Shown here in pieces: positions 29,201 to 37,371 of a DNA stretch of 64,000 bases. The stretch's first letter is position 1. Each line of letters opens with the position of its first letter. A program made the position numbers and the translations under genes. The stretch lies in the NCBI RefSeq assembly GCF_947500045.1, contig NZ_CANMQQ010000014.1, positions 1 through 64,000 on the forward strand, given 5' to 3'. The notes beneath the pieces were generated by a model. The model did not search any database, was not told where the DNA came from, and worked only from the letters and a program-made list of their open reading frames with translations. The stretch is from an uncultured Ruegeria sp. Its GTDB lineage: Bacteria; Pseudomonadota; Alphaproteobacteria; Rhodobacterales; Rhodobacteraceae.

Positions 29201-29603
29201 CGGCGCGGTCGCGGGGCAGGGCCAGCCAGTGCACCGCGCTGTCGCGCAGAACCAGACGGCAGCCGACGATCAGTTTGGGCAGGGCAGGCACGTCCGGTTT
29301 GTCGATCGGCTGCACATGCCCGACCTCTTGCCGAGATGAGGAATCGAGGCGGTGTTGCGAGCGGATCTGCACCGCACCTTCCGCCTCGCGCCGCAGCTCT
29401 TTCAACGCGTTCCAGCCCCGGACCACCCCGGCCAGCGAGTTTCGGTCGGTGATCGCTATGGCCTTCAGGCCCAGTTCTGCTGCGCGGGTCACCATCTCCT
29501 CGGGGTGTGAGGCCCCGGTCAGGAAGGTGAAATTGGTGGTCACGCACAGCTCGGCATAGCCGGGCTCTTGCGCGTGTGAACTGGGTGGCTTTGGCTTGTT
29601 CAT
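26256..29603 (-). CDS. dnaE2: error-prone DNA polymerase DnaE2 (ImuC)
   Basis: 1115 residues from ATG 29603, whose ATGA overlaps the imuB stop; the open frame extends to 29657 but those codons lie inside imuB. Layout: PHP domain from residue ~15 (YAELCVTTNFTFLTGASHPEE), polymerase palm with PPDIDVDFEHERREEVI (carboxylates), fingers, helix-hairpin-helix, and a C-terminal OB domain (SGVIFLTLEDETG). Length and order match DnaE2 rather than replicative DnaE1. It performs SOS-induced translesion synthesis with ImuB. Cotranscribed behind the LexA box at 31091-31105. Confidence 0.95.
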   Translation of the reverse strand: MNKPKPPSSHAQEPGYAELCVTTNFTFLTGASHPEEMVTRAAELGLKAIAITDRNSLAGVVRGWNALKELRREAEGAVQIRSQHRLDSSSRQEVGHVQPIDKPDVPALPKLIVGCRLVLRDSAVHWLALPRDRAAYQRLTRLLTLGKRRAEKGECHLDMKDMLGTCQGMILIALPQAGLQQAIPDIQGIRRQFPNAVFLGATPRYDGSDRAYLAACARAAQKASAPMVAVGDVLMHRANRRQLADVLTCMREHITIDQIGTRALPNAERRLKGYADMARLFQDHPGALRRTLEIADRCSFDLSELSYEYPDEIASSETPLARLERLAREGLKRRYPDGPTQKAINLMQKELALVADLDFPAYFLTVHDIVQFARSQGILCQGRGSAANSILCYLLGITDVSPDMIAMVFERFVSKYRGEPPDIDVDFEHERREEVIQWIYEQYGRHRAGLCATVIHFRSRAAIREVGKVMGLSQDVTAGLSGQIWGMTNGGVDIERMRELGLDPKDRRLMQTIRLIGEIIGFPRHLSQHVGGFVITKGRLDELCPIENAAMEDRTVIEWDKDDIDALGILKVDVLGLGMLSCIRKAFDLMQQHNGETLSIATVPQEDVATYDMLCAADAVGVFQVESRAQMNFLPRMRPREFYDLVIEVAIIRPGPIQGDMVQPYIRRRNGLEKPEPFGPELEKVTARTLGVPLFQEQAMQIAVVGAGFSAEEADHLRRSLASFRRMGTIGTFKDKFTAGMLNKGYPPEIAERCFSQIEGFADYGFPESHAAAFAMLAYVSAWMKCHHPAIFACALLNSQPMGFYAPAQIVRDAREHGVEIRPVCANASTWDNLLERRADGALALRLGFRQIKGFKQEDAEWIVAARGNGYPDPETLWLRAGLRPDVLTRLAEADAFSGMDLTRRDALWHVKAIRSRTALPLFNDPIDGESINEPRVDLPVMHLGEEVVEDYVSTRLTLRSHPMELLRPSLPGLVPHATLQDIPLGRYSVCGLVITRQRPGTASGVIFLTLEDETGVSNVVVWPKVYERFRRIVMGGRLLQVRGYLQREGIVVHLIAQEIADMSHKLSELGHPLDEAIGITQPQADDTPRARQTASSARHPREQAKRLFPSRDFH

Positions 29604-31075
29604 GCGAATTCTCCATGCACGAACCATCCGGGGTTTTGCGGTGTGTGAAACAGCCACAGTCGTCGCCCTTGTCGCGTCTCGACTTGCCAGTAATCGCGCA
29701 GGCCAGTGCGCCAGTTCTCATCCTCCAACCACCATTCGGGACATATACGCTCAGGTCCAGTTGAGCGGCCTGTGGTCAGGGACATGCGTCGCCAGCGAAA
29801 CCGGCGCGGCGGGTGAGGACCCGATCCTGCGATGGGTTCCGGCGGAAATAGCTGTAAGGGACGGGGGCGCAGAGCGCACCACCCGCCTGCAGGGTCGGAA
29901 TAGGCGGCGGGCGAGATGATGAAGCTGCGTTCGGGGATGTGGCTTTGCGCGGGCAGCAGGCGATGGACCTGCTCCAATCCGATCCGGGTGCCGATCCGGG
30001 TGATCAGGTCGTCCAACTGGTCTTTGTCCCGGCTTGCAACACGGCTGATCTGGCGCACTGGCAGGGGTTCCACCTGCGTGGCCTCTAGCCGGAGCTGATC
30101 GACGCCGAAACCGGCATCCACCTCGGCCAACCCGCGTTCGAACAGGGGCAGGATGCGATGCGGATCGCGCAGGGGGCGGGCCAGACGCAGCTCGACCTGT
30201 TGGTGGTCCTGATCCACCCGGCGCAAGGTCATGCACAGCTTGCGCGCGCCCACCTCTTGCGCTTTCAGCTTGTCGCAGAGCCGCAGCAGCAGGCGCTCGG
30301 CCCCGGCCATCATATCGGACAGCAGGCCAATGGGTTCGGGCAGGGTCATGCGCACGCCGTAATGGGGCGGATCGGCCAGCGGCGTGATCTGTTCGGGCTG
30401 GTTCCCCAGCGCCTGATCCAGCCGCATCAGCACCTCGGGGCCAAACCGGCGCGTCAGCGGCGCGCGCGGAGTTTGCGCCAGCTCACCAATCCGGCGCAGG
30501 CCCAGCCGTTGCAGCGCGACCGAGGTGTCCTCATCCAACCGCAGCGCCGCCACCGGCAGGGCGCGGATGGCTTTCAGCGTATCCGCGGCTGCGACCCCCT
30601 CGCCATAATGGGCCAAGGCCCAAGCCGCCCCGCGTGTCGGGGCAAGGCCGATCTGCACCGCCAGCCCGGCCCGGGCCAGCCGCCTGCGCATATCGGTCAG
30701 CATCGCCTCTTCCCCGCCTGCAAGATGCGCGGATCCGGTGATGTCCAGAACCAGCCCATCCTCTCCTTCCAGCCCCACCCAGGGGCAATAGCGCGTTGCC
30801 CAACGGCGCAGGGCGTGCAGAAACCGCTGATCCCCATGCGGGTCAGCGGGATGGCTTTGCAGGTCAGGGCAAAAGGCGCGGGCATCGGAATAGGGCATGC
30901 CGCGATCCAGGCCCTGCCGCTGTGCCTGAGAATTCAGGCAATACACCCGGTTTGCATTGTTCTGTTTCAATGTCAGAACAAACGGCCCATCAATCGGTCG
31001 CACGCGTAAAGCCCGGTCACTTGCCAGCCGGGGAAACCAGAGTGAAACGATGCGGCGCTGCATCCCGCCGAACAT
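29600..31075 (-). CDS. imuB: ImuB, Y-family polymerase-like mutasome protein
   Basis: 491 residues. The N-terminus reads RRIVSLWFPRLASDRALR where active Y-family polymerases have a catalytic DxDxFFA segment, consistent with ImuB being a catalytically dead scaffold. Palm, fingers (RQGLDRGMPYSDARAFCPDL) and little-finger regions follow, with a C-terminal extension after residue ~380. ImuB links DnaE2 to the beta clamp. Start ATG 31075 is 16 bp from the SOS box; ATG 31063 is an alternative. dnaE2 overlaps its stop by four bases. No imuA gene precedes it; an ABC transporter gene does. Confidence 0.93.
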   Translation of the reverse strand: MFGGMQRRIVSLWFPRLASDRALRVRPIDGPFVLTLKQNNANRVYCLNSQAQRQGLDRGMPYSDARAFCPDLQSHPADPHGDQRFLHALRRWATRYCPWVGLEGEDGLVLDITGSAHLAGGEEAMLTDMRRRLARAGLAVQIGLAPTRGAAWALAHYGEGVAAADTLKAIRALPVAALRLDEDTSVALQRLGLRRIGELAQTPRAPLTRRFGPEVLMRLDQALGNQPEQITPLADPPHYGVRMTLPEPIGLLSDMMAGAERLLLRLCDKLKAQEVGARKLCMTLRRVDQDHQQVELRLARPLRDPHRILPLFERGLAEVDAGFGVDQLRLEATQVEPLPVRQISRVASRDKDQLDDLITRIGTRIGLEQVHRLLPAQSHIPERSFIISPAAYSDPAGGWCALRPRPLQLFPPEPIAGSGPHPPRRFRWRRMSLTTGRSTGPERICPEWWLEDENWRTGLRDYWQVETRQGRRLWLFHTPQNPGWFVHGEFA

Positions 31076-31090
31076 ATAAAACCCCCAAAT

Positions 31091-31105
31091 GTTCTACATT
31101 TGTTC
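31091..31105 (+). promoter_or_regulatory. LexA (SOS) box of imuB-dnaE2
   Basis: GTTC-TACATTT-GTTC matches the alphaproteobacterial LexA site GTTC-N7-GTTC exactly, 16 bp ahead of the imuB start. A third GTTC lies at 31112-31115 with a six-base gap. The placement predicts strong LexA repression and DNA-damage induction. Confidence 0.88.
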
Positions 31106-31175
31106 TTATATGTTCTTGACCCTCAAAGAGTCGAGTCCTTGAGGGCCAGATCGTCAGGGATTCAGAGCCGGGCGC

Positions 31176-31907
31176 TTACTTCAACGCCCGTGCCAGAAAC
31201 GCCTGCGTGGTCTGGTGCGAGGGGTGGTCAAACACCGCCTCGGGTGGGCCTTCTTCAATGATCCGTCCGCTGTCGAGGAAACAGATCTTGTCAGCCGCCT
31301 CGCGGGCAAAGCCCATCTCATGCGTGGCCATCACCATCGTCATGCCCTGTTTCTTCAGCATCAGCAGAACATCCAGCACCTCGCCCACCAGTTGCGGATC
31401 GAGGGCCGAGGTGATCTCATCAAACAGCATGACCTCGGGCTGCATGGCCAGCGCACGAACGATCGCGACGCGTTGCTGCTGCCCGCCCGACAGTTGGTCG
31501 GGATAGTTGTGCATCCGGTCGGCCAGCCCGAACCGGGCGAATAGTGCTTCGACCTCAGGCTGCAATTCGGCGCGGAAAAGCCCGCGTACGCGGCGAGGGG
31601 CCAACATGACGTTCTCTAACGCAGTCATGTGCGGAAACAGATTGAAGCTTTGAAAGACAATCCCGATGCGCGCGCGCACCGATTGCGGGTTCAGACCGGG
31701 GATCGAGATATCCTCGCCATCCAGAAAGATTGCGCCGTCTTCGATGGGCTCCAGCAGGTTGATGCAGCGCAGTAGGGTGGATTTTCCCGACCCGGATGCA
31801 CCGATCAGGCAGACCATCTGGCCTTCATCAACAGTCAGGTTGATCCCGTCACAGACCGTACGGTCACCAAAGCGTTTGATGACGCCCTGAAGTTCCAGTT
31901 TGGGCAT
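31176..31907 (-). CDS. polar amino acid ABC transporter ATP-binding protein
   Basis: 243 residues. Walker A GASGSGKST (residues ~36-44), signature LSGGQQQRVAIVRAL, Walker B VMLFDEITSALD, and the switch His in MATHEMGFA. Sequence style (GlnQ/HisP type) and length point to a polar amino-acid importer. Its ATG overlaps the stop of the permease gene upstream, and the binding-protein gene precedes that. Substrate amino acid unknown. Confidence 0.93.
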   Translation of the reverse strand: MPKLELQGVIKRFGDRTVCDGINLTVDEGQMVCLIGASGSGKSTLLRCINLLEPIEDGAIFLDGEDISIPGLNPQSVRARIGIVFQSFNLFPHMTALENVMLAPRRVRGLFRAELQPEVEALFARFGLADRMHNYPDQLSGGQQQRVAIVRALAMQPEVMLFDEITSALDPQLVGEVLDVLLMLKKQGMTMVMATHEMGFAREAADKICFLDSGRIIEEGPPEAVFDHPSHQTTQAFLARALK

Positions 31908-32740
31908 CAGCGCCTCTCTCGCATTTGGCGCGCCATCAGGTGATCGGCGTAGCGGGTGGCGGGAATGGTGACGATCAGGAAGATGATCGCGGCCCCCACA
32001 TAAGGGGTGAAATTGGCCAGCAGCGACTTGAACACACCCGCCTGACGGAAGATTTCGACCGGCCCGATGAAGCTGAGCAGCGAGACGTCCTTTTGCAGCG
32101 CGATCAGCATGTTCATCTGTGACGGCACCACATTGCGGATGGCCTGCGGTAGCACCACGTCCCGCATCACCTGCCGCTCGGACAGACCCAGAGACAGGGC
32201 GGCCGCGCGCTGGCTGTGATGAACACTGTCGATGCCAGACCGGAAAATCTCAGCCACATAGGCCGAGTAGGTCAGGATCAGAGCCAGCGAACCCCAGATG
32301 TAAGGCGAGTTCCACGGGCGGGGCAGGCCAAGCCCGGGAATGCCAAACCCGATCAGGTAGACCGTGAGGATGACAGGCACGCCGCGGAAAACATCCGTGA
32401 ACGCAGCGCCAAAAATGCGAAGTGGAAACAGCGCGGGCGATTTGGCGTCCCGCGCCAGCGCAATCAGCAGGCCCAGCACTGCAATGGCAGGCGCGGACCA
32501 CGCAAAGATCATCACATTGATCCGAAACGCCTCAAGCAATTTCGGGAAGGTTTTGACCAGCGTTTCGCCGTTGAAAAAGCTCTGCTGAACCTTCGTCCAT
32601 CCCGGAGCCAGCGGCACCAGAAAGTAAATCGCAGCAACAACGGTGACCGTACTTATCGTGGCGATCACCAACGACCTGCGCCGTTGGTGCGCCTCATAGC
32701 GTTCGCGGCGGGTCATCCCCGCCGCCTTAGGATCTGCCAT
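31907..32740 (-). CDS. amino acid ABC transporter permease
   Basis: 277 residues with about five to six membrane segments. The EAA loop region is visible (SGIDSVHHSQRAAALSLGLSERQVMRDVVLPQAIRNVVPS, near residues 165-205), characteristic of the HisM/GlnP family. A basic N-terminal cytoplasmic segment (MTRRERYEAHQRRRS) precedes the first helix. It lies between the ATPase and binding-protein genes with gaps of zero and one base, so translation is coupled. Only one permease is encoded, so it probably forms a homodimer. Confidence 0.92.
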   Translation of the reverse strand: MADPKAAGMTRRERYEAHQRRRSLVIATISTVTVVAAIYFLVPLAPGWTKVQQSFFNGETLVKTFPKLLEAFRINVMIFAWSAPAIAVLGLLIALARDAKSPALFPLRIFGAAFTDVFRGVPVILTVYLIGFGIPGLGLPRPWNSPYIWGSLALILTYSAYVAEIFRSGIDSVHHSQRAAALSLGLSERQVMRDVVLPQAIRNVVPSQMNMLIALQKDVSLLSFIGPVEIFRQAGVFKSLLANFTPYVGAAIIFLIVTIPATRYADHLMARQMRERR

Positions 32741-32741
32741 G

Positions 32742-33557
32742 TTACTTGATCAGGGGGACACCGGTGGTGTCCTGCAACCATTTGGCTTCGATTTCGGCCA
32801 ATTTGCCATTCTCGGCCAGGGTTGCCAGCGCCTCATCAACGCAGGTTTTTAGCGGGTTGCCGTCTTCCATCAGCATGCCGAACTGATCGGGGTTGTCGCT
32901 TTCGTCTGCTGGAAATTGACCGATGACCTTTGACCCTTCGATCATCACCGCGCTCAGGAACAGGGCGGTGGGCAGGTCGAACAAGGCCGCATCAATCTGA
33001 TTGGCCGACATGGCGGCATTGACATCGGCATTGTCGCCGTAAAGCAGTGGGTCACTGTCCGGCTGGATGATGCTGGCCAGTTTCGGAACTGCCGTGGTCG
33101 AACCGACGGCCCCCCATTGCAGACCTTTCAGCGCTTCAAGCGTTGGGGCTGTCTCGGTGGCATTGGGGCTGACCAGTACCGCCATCGGGGCGGTGTAATA
33201 GGGGGCTGAGAAATCAACCACCTGATCCCGCTCGGGCGTGATCGAGTATTGCTGCATGTTGACGTCAAATTCCTTGGCACCGGGTTGGATAGCCTCATCG
33301 AATGAGGATCGGACCCAAACGACATCATCTGCCGCGAACCCCATCTCTTCGGCCACGGCAAAGGCAACGGCGGCCTCGAACCCTTCGCCTTTTTCAGGCG
33401 CGTCATCAATCACCCAAGGGTAATAGGCCGGGTTGCCCGTTGCGATGGTGAATTTGCCGTCTGTCAGAGTTTTGCCAGCGGCGCATTGGTCCTGCGCATA
33501 AGCCGCCGTTGAGAGAAACAGAACCGAACTTGCCGCGATCGTGAGTGTCTTGGACAT
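32742..33557 (-). CDS. amino acid ABC transporter substrate-binding protein
   Basis: 271 residues from ATG 33557, ten bases after AGGAGG; a TTG at 33566 would be too close to that site. Signal peptide MSKTLTIAASSVLFLSTAAYAQ with cleavage near residue 22, then a family 3 (SBP_bac_3) domain: GKFTIATGNPAYYPW, GFEAAVAFAVAEEMGF, FDVNMQQYSIT. It binds a polar amino acid or related compound in the periplasm. First gene of the three-gene importer. Confidence 0.92.
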   Translation of the reverse strand: MSKTLTIAASSVLFLSTAAYAQDQCAAGKTLTDGKFTIATGNPAYYPWVIDDAPEKGEGFEAAVAFAVAEEMGFAADDVVWVRSSFDEAIQPGAKEFDVNMQQYSITPERDQVVDFSAPYYTAPMAVLVSPNATETAPTLEALKGLQWGAVGSTTAVPKLASIIQPDSDPLLYGDNADVNAAMSANQIDAALFDLPTALFLSAVMIEGSKVIGQFPADESDNPDQFGMLMEDGNPLKTCVDEALATLAENGKLAEIEAKWLQDTTGVPLIK

Positions 33558-33651
33558 CCGATACAAACCTCCTGTTGGATTGAGTTGCGGCTACGGTAGT
33601 TCTGCCCACCCGGCCTGTCCAGCGGATCATGGCCGGTATTGATCGATGAAC

Positions 33652-33685
33652 AAAAAAAGAAACCCGCCAAGATCTGGCGGGTTTC
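33652..33685 (-). terminator. Rho-independent terminator of the aminotransferase gene
   Basis: GAAACCCGCCA / TGGCGGGTTTC makes a perfect 11-bp stem with a 5-base loop (33659-33685). Read on the minus strand it is followed at once by a T7 tract (33652-33658). It lies 30 bp after the aminotransferase stop and separates it from the ABC importer. Confidence 0.92.
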
Positions 33686-33714
33686 ATCGGTTTAGCGGTA
33701 GTTCAGTGGCTGGC

Positions 33715-35106
33715 TCAGCCGAAGACACGTCCCAGCGCGCCATCCACAGCGTCGGTGATCTGATCGATATCGTCGGCTGTGGCGATCAACGCAGGCGAGA
33801 AGCACAGCGTGTTGTTGCGACCAGGGATGGAGCGGTTGGTAACACCGATGATGACACCTTGTGCCATGCAGTCGGCTACGACAGCCTGCGCCAGTTTCTC
33901 GTCCACCGGTTCTTTCGTGCCGCGATCTGCGACCAGTTCGGCACCCAGGAACAGGCCCTTGCCGCGTACGTCACCGATGACTTTGTGCTTATCCATCAAC
34001 GCCTGCAGGTTACCCATCATGCGGTCGCCCATGTCGACGCAATTGCCCAACAGGTTTTCGTCTTCGATGATCCGCATGTTCTCGATCGCCGCTGCCGGAC
34101 CAGCGGTGCAGCCGCCAAAGGTCGAGATATCGCGGAAATAGTTCATCGGGTCGTCCGAGTTATCCTTGAACATGTCAAAGATTTCTTCGGTGGTGACCAA
34201 GCAAGCAATGGCGGCATAACCCGAGGCTACGCCCTTGGCCATGGTCACAAAGTCCGGTTTCACACCATATTGCTGGTATCCGAACCACGTGCCGGTGCGA
34301 CCAACGCCACAAACCACCTCATCAATGTGCAGCAGAATGTCGTACTTGCTGCAAATCTCCTGCACCCGCTGCCAATAGCCTTCAGGCGCTTCGATCACTC
34401 CGCCGCCTGCAGTGACTGGCTCAAGACACAGGGCGCCAACGGTGTCAGGACCTTCGCGCAGGATAACTTCTTCGATTTGATCCGCTGCCCATTCGCCAAA
34501 ATTCTCTTCCGGCGCGCCATCCAATTCGTGTTTGCGATAATCCATACAATGCGGGACGCGAATGAAATCCGGTGCAAAGGGGCCATACTGCGCATTGCGC
34601 TCGTCCTGACCACCGGCTGACATGGCCGCAAGTGTTGAGCCGTGATAATCGCGGTCACGATACAGGATCTTGGTCTTCTTGCCGCCATACTTCTTGTGCG
34701 CAATCTGGCGGACCATCTTGAAGGCTTTTTCATTCGCCTCAGAGCCTGAGTTCATATAATAAACCCGGCTCATGCCCGGCATCTTGCTGATCAGTTTTTC
34801 GGCAAAGATCGAACCGGGGATCGATCCGGCGGAATTTGCGAAATAGCACAGCTTCATCAGCTGGTCATAGACCGCCTTACAGATCGATTCGCGGCCATAG
34901 CCGACGTTGACGGTCCAGACGCCGCCCGAAACAGCATCAAGGTGTTCCTTGCCCTTCTGATCCCAGACGCGCATGCCTTTGCCTTCGACAATGATCCGCG
35001 GATCATTGGTTTCAAAGGGTTTGTGCTGGATCAGGTGATGCCAGATATGCGCGCGGTCGGCTTCGACGACGCGGGAAAGATCGTTTTCGTTGAACGTGCC
35101 GTCCAT
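33715..35106 (-). CDS. tpa: class III aminotransferase, probably taurine:pyruvate aminotransferase
   Basis: 463 residues from ATG 35106, seven bases after GGA; upstream codons to 35142 are outside the family start. PLP fold type I, class III: YYMNSGSEANEKAF, LLHIDEVVCGVGRTG with the PLP Asp, and the Schiff-base Lys in FVTMAKGVASGY. The N-terminus MDGTFNENDLSRVVEADRAHIWHHLI strongly recalls Roseobacter taurine:pyruvate aminotransferase, which yields sulfoacetaldehyde and alanine. No xsc or taurine ABC genes adjoin it, so another omega-amine substrate remains possible. It has its own terminator. Confidence 0.8.
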   Translation of the reverse strand: MDGTFNENDLSRVVEADRAHIWHHLIQHKPFETNDPRIIVEGKGMRVWDQKGKEHLDAVSGGVWTVNVGYGRESICKAVYDQLMKLCYFANSAGSIPGSIFAEKLISKMPGMSRVYYMNSGSEANEKAFKMVRQIAHKKYGGKKTKILYRDRDYHGSTLAAMSAGGQDERNAQYGPFAPDFIRVPHCMDYRKHELDGAPEENFGEWAADQIEEVILREGPDTVGALCLEPVTAGGGVIEAPEGYWQRVQEICSKYDILLHIDEVVCGVGRTGTWFGYQQYGVKPDFVTMAKGVASGYAAIACLVTTEEIFDMFKDNSDDPMNYFRDISTFGGCTAGPAAAIENMRIIEDENLLGNCVDMGDRMMGNLQALMDKHKVIGDVRGKGLFLGAELVADRGTKEPVDEKLAQAVVADCMAQGVIIGVTNRSIPGRNNTLCFSPALIATADDIDQITDAVDGALGRVFG

Positions 35107-35249
35107 GACATGTCCTTTCAAAATAAGGCGCGCGGGAATCAAAGTATTTCATCGGGCGCATAGTGACGTGATACTGCAGATCAACGCGAATGAGACCCGG
35201 GAAGTAGGGCCAGATTAGCCCATAGAATATCTCCAGTGTACCACAATCG

Positions 35250-35261
35250 CGTATTAATACG
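35250..35261. promoter_or_regulatory. 12-bp perfect palindrome in a divergent promoter region
   Basis: CGTATTAATACG lies in the 219-bp gap between the divergent aminotransferase and acyl-CoA ligase genes. Its position 64 bp before the ligase ATG suggests an operator. No regulator gene adjoins. Confidence 0.3.
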
Positions 35262-35325
35262 GGTTTGTTATAGCGTACTCTTTGTGCTCAATGGGCCAAT
35301 CTGCCGAGTTTGGGAGGATCGCCGG

Positions 35326-36954
35326 ATGACAGACACACCAATCTACCAGCAGCATCTGGATAAAACCCCAGCGAATTTCACGCCTTTGTCCCCGCTCAGC
35401 TATCTCGAACGAACTGCGGCGGTTTATCCGGATTATGCTTCGGTGGTTTACGGGGATCGCCGTTACACTTGGGCCGAAACCTATGCGCGATGCCGCCGGC
35501 TGACCAGTGCGCTGGCAGGGCGCGGTGTAGGACCGGGCGAGACCGTTTCGATTATCGCCGCCAATATACCCGAGCTTTACGAGGCACATTTCGGAGTGCC
35601 CATGGCTGGCGCGGTGCTGAACGCGATCAACACGCGGCTGGACGCGCCAATCATTGCGTTCATCCTAAACCACGCCGAGGCGAAGGTGCTGTTGGTCGAC
35701 CCAGAATTCTCGGGCGTCGTGAAACAGGCGTTAGGGCAGGTCGATCACGACATTCTGGTGATCGATATCGAAGACCCGAGCTTTGACGGTGGCGAACGGC
35801 TGGGCAATCTCACCTATGAGGGCCTGCTGGATGAGGGCGATCCTGATTTCGACTGGTCTTTGCCCGCTGACGAATGGGATGCGATTGCGTTGAACTATAC
35901 ATCGGGCACCACCGGAAACCCCAAAGGCGTGGTCTATCATCACCGGGGCGCGGCGCTAAATGCGACTTCGAACATCCTGACCTGGGGCATGCCGCAGCAT
36001 TCGATCTATCTGTGGACGCTGCCAATGTTTCACTGCAACGGCTGGTGTTTCCCGTGGACCATGGCGGCCAATGCGGGCACGTCTGTTTGCCTGCGTGCTG
36101 TGCGGGACGAACCGATCTATCGCGCCTTCCGCGATGAGGGTGTGACCCATTTTTGCGGTGCGCCTATCGTACTGAATATGTTGGCCAACGCGCCGGATCA
36201 CCTCAAGGATTTCAGCCAGCAGATCAAGGTGATGACGGCTGGAGCGCCGCCACCTGCCAAAGTGATTGAGGCGATGGAAGGAATGGGGGTCGAGGTGACC
36301 CATGTCTATGGCTTGACCGAGACTTACGGACCGTCCGTCGTTTGCGCTTGGAAAGACGAATGGAACGAGAAGGGCGCCGAGGATCGCGCCGCGCTGAAGG
36401 TACGACAGGGCGTGAAATACGTCGCGCTCTCCGGCCTAATGGTTGCCGACCCGGAAACAATGGAACCCGTGCCTTCGGACGGCGAAACCATGGGTGAGAT
36501 ATTCATGCAGGGCAATATTGTCATGAAGGGCTATCTCAAGAATGCCGAAGCAACCGACAAAGCTTTCAAGGGTGGATGGTTTGCCTCGGGTGATCTGGGG
36601 GTGATGCATCCGGATGGCTATGTCGCCCTGAAGGATCGATCCAAGGACATCATTATTTCAGGCGGTGAGAATATCTCGTCCGTGGAGGTTGAGGATACGC
36701 TCTACAAACACCCCGCGGTGATGGAGGCTGCGGTTGTCGCCCGACCGGATGAGAAATGGGGCGAAACGCCTTGCGCCTTTGTCGAGCTGAAGCCACAGGC
36801 GGAGGCGAGTGAGACCGATATCATCGCATTCTGCCGCGATCAGATGGCCCATTTCAAAGCGCCTAAAACTGTTGTCTTCGGGGCGCTGCCAAAAACTTCG
36901 ACCGGGAAGATCCAGAAGTTCATCCTACGCGATCGGGCACGAGAGCTAAGTTAA
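35326..36954 (+). CDS. acyl-CoA synthetase (AMP-binding; DmdB/medium-chain type)
   Basis: 542 residues from ATG 35326, preceded by GGGAGG at eight bases; the open frame begins earlier but without a ribosome site. The ANL family signatures are present: P-loop YTSGTTGNPKGV (near residue 190), YGLTETYGP (near residue 330), GWFASGDLG and the C-terminal lysine in PKTSTGKIQKF. Its length and sequence style match the methylmercaptopropionate-CoA ligase (DmdB) and fatty-acid ligase group common in roseobacters. DMSP-linked function is possible but no other dmd gene is here. Its stop overlaps the convergent gene end by four bases. Confidence 0.88.
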   Translation: MTDTPIYQQHLDKTPANFTPLSPLSYLERTAAVYPDYASVVYGDRRYTWAETYARCRRLTSALAGRGVGPGETVSIIAANIPELYEAHFGVPMAGAVLNAINTRLDAPIIAFILNHAEAKVLLVDPEFSGVVKQALGQVDHDILVIDIEDPSFDGGERLGNLTYEGLLDEGDPDFDWSLPADEWDAIALNYTSGTTGNPKGVVYHHRGAALNATSNILTWGMPQHSIYLWTLPMFHCNGWCFPWTMAANAGTSVCLRAVRDEPIYRAFRDEGVTHFCGAPIVLNMLANAPDHLKDFSQQIKVMTAGAPPPAKVIEAMEGMGVEVTHVYGLTETYGPSVVCAWKDEWNEKGAEDRAALKVRQGVKYVALSGLMVADPETMEPVPSDGETMGEIFMQGNIVMKGYLKNAEATDKAFKGGWFASGDLGVMHPDGYVALKDRSKDIIISGGENISSVEVEDTLYKHPAVMEAAVVARPDEKWGETPCAFVELKPQAEASETDIIAFCRDQMAHFKAPKTVVFGALPKTSTGKIQKFILRDRARELS

Positions 36955-37283
36955 TCAAAGATCGACAGATCAAGTTCCAGCATCTCACCCATCCAGATGG
37001 CGCGGTCGCGGTGGTCGGTCAGATGATCACCGGTCTCGGGGTGCGTGAAGATGGTCAGTCCTTGCCGGTTCAGGATCAGCCAGGGAAAGACCTGATCGAA
37101 AGCATCGGCGGGAAAGCCCAGCTGGCAACTCCAACGTGGGTGGGGCCCGACATTGCGCGCATGCATCCGGCCCATCTGGACCGTGGGAAACACGCGGGCA
37201 GCCTCTTCGCAGACCTGCTGCGCAGTGTCTTGCGTGTCGGCGTCGAAATAGACATGGGCGTGATAGCCGGTGATCTCAGGCAT
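36951..37283 (-). CDS. DOPA 4,5-dioxygenase family protein
   Basis: 110 residues, the usual length of bacterial homologues. The family pattern is present: YHAHVYFD near residue 7, RMHARNVGPHPRWSCQLGF near residue 39 and LTIFTHPETGDHLTDH near residue 75; the histidines are probable iron ligands. Fungal and plant members cleave the aromatic ring of DOPA; bacterial roles are unclear. The stop overlaps the convergent acyl-CoA ligase stop region. It lies beside the homogentisate operon, so an aromatic-ring role is tempting but unproven. Confidence 0.85.
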   Translation of the reverse strand: MPEITGYHAHVYFDADTQDTAQQVCEEAARVFPTVQMGRMHARNVGPHPRWSCQLGFPADAFDQVFPWLILNRQGLTIFTHPETGDHLTDHRDRAIWMGEMLELDLSIFD

Positions 37284-37371
37284 CGGGGTCTCCGTATCTC
37301 TTTTCAGAGAAACCTAGAGATCGACGAAGCGTTCTGACACCCGCGCACCTACACAGACCCTGTGCACAAGG

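Noticed and set aside
33715..35106. Taurine dissimilation operon
   Set aside because: No xsc, pta or taurine transporter genes adjoin the aminotransferase; only the enzyme itself is taurine-like.
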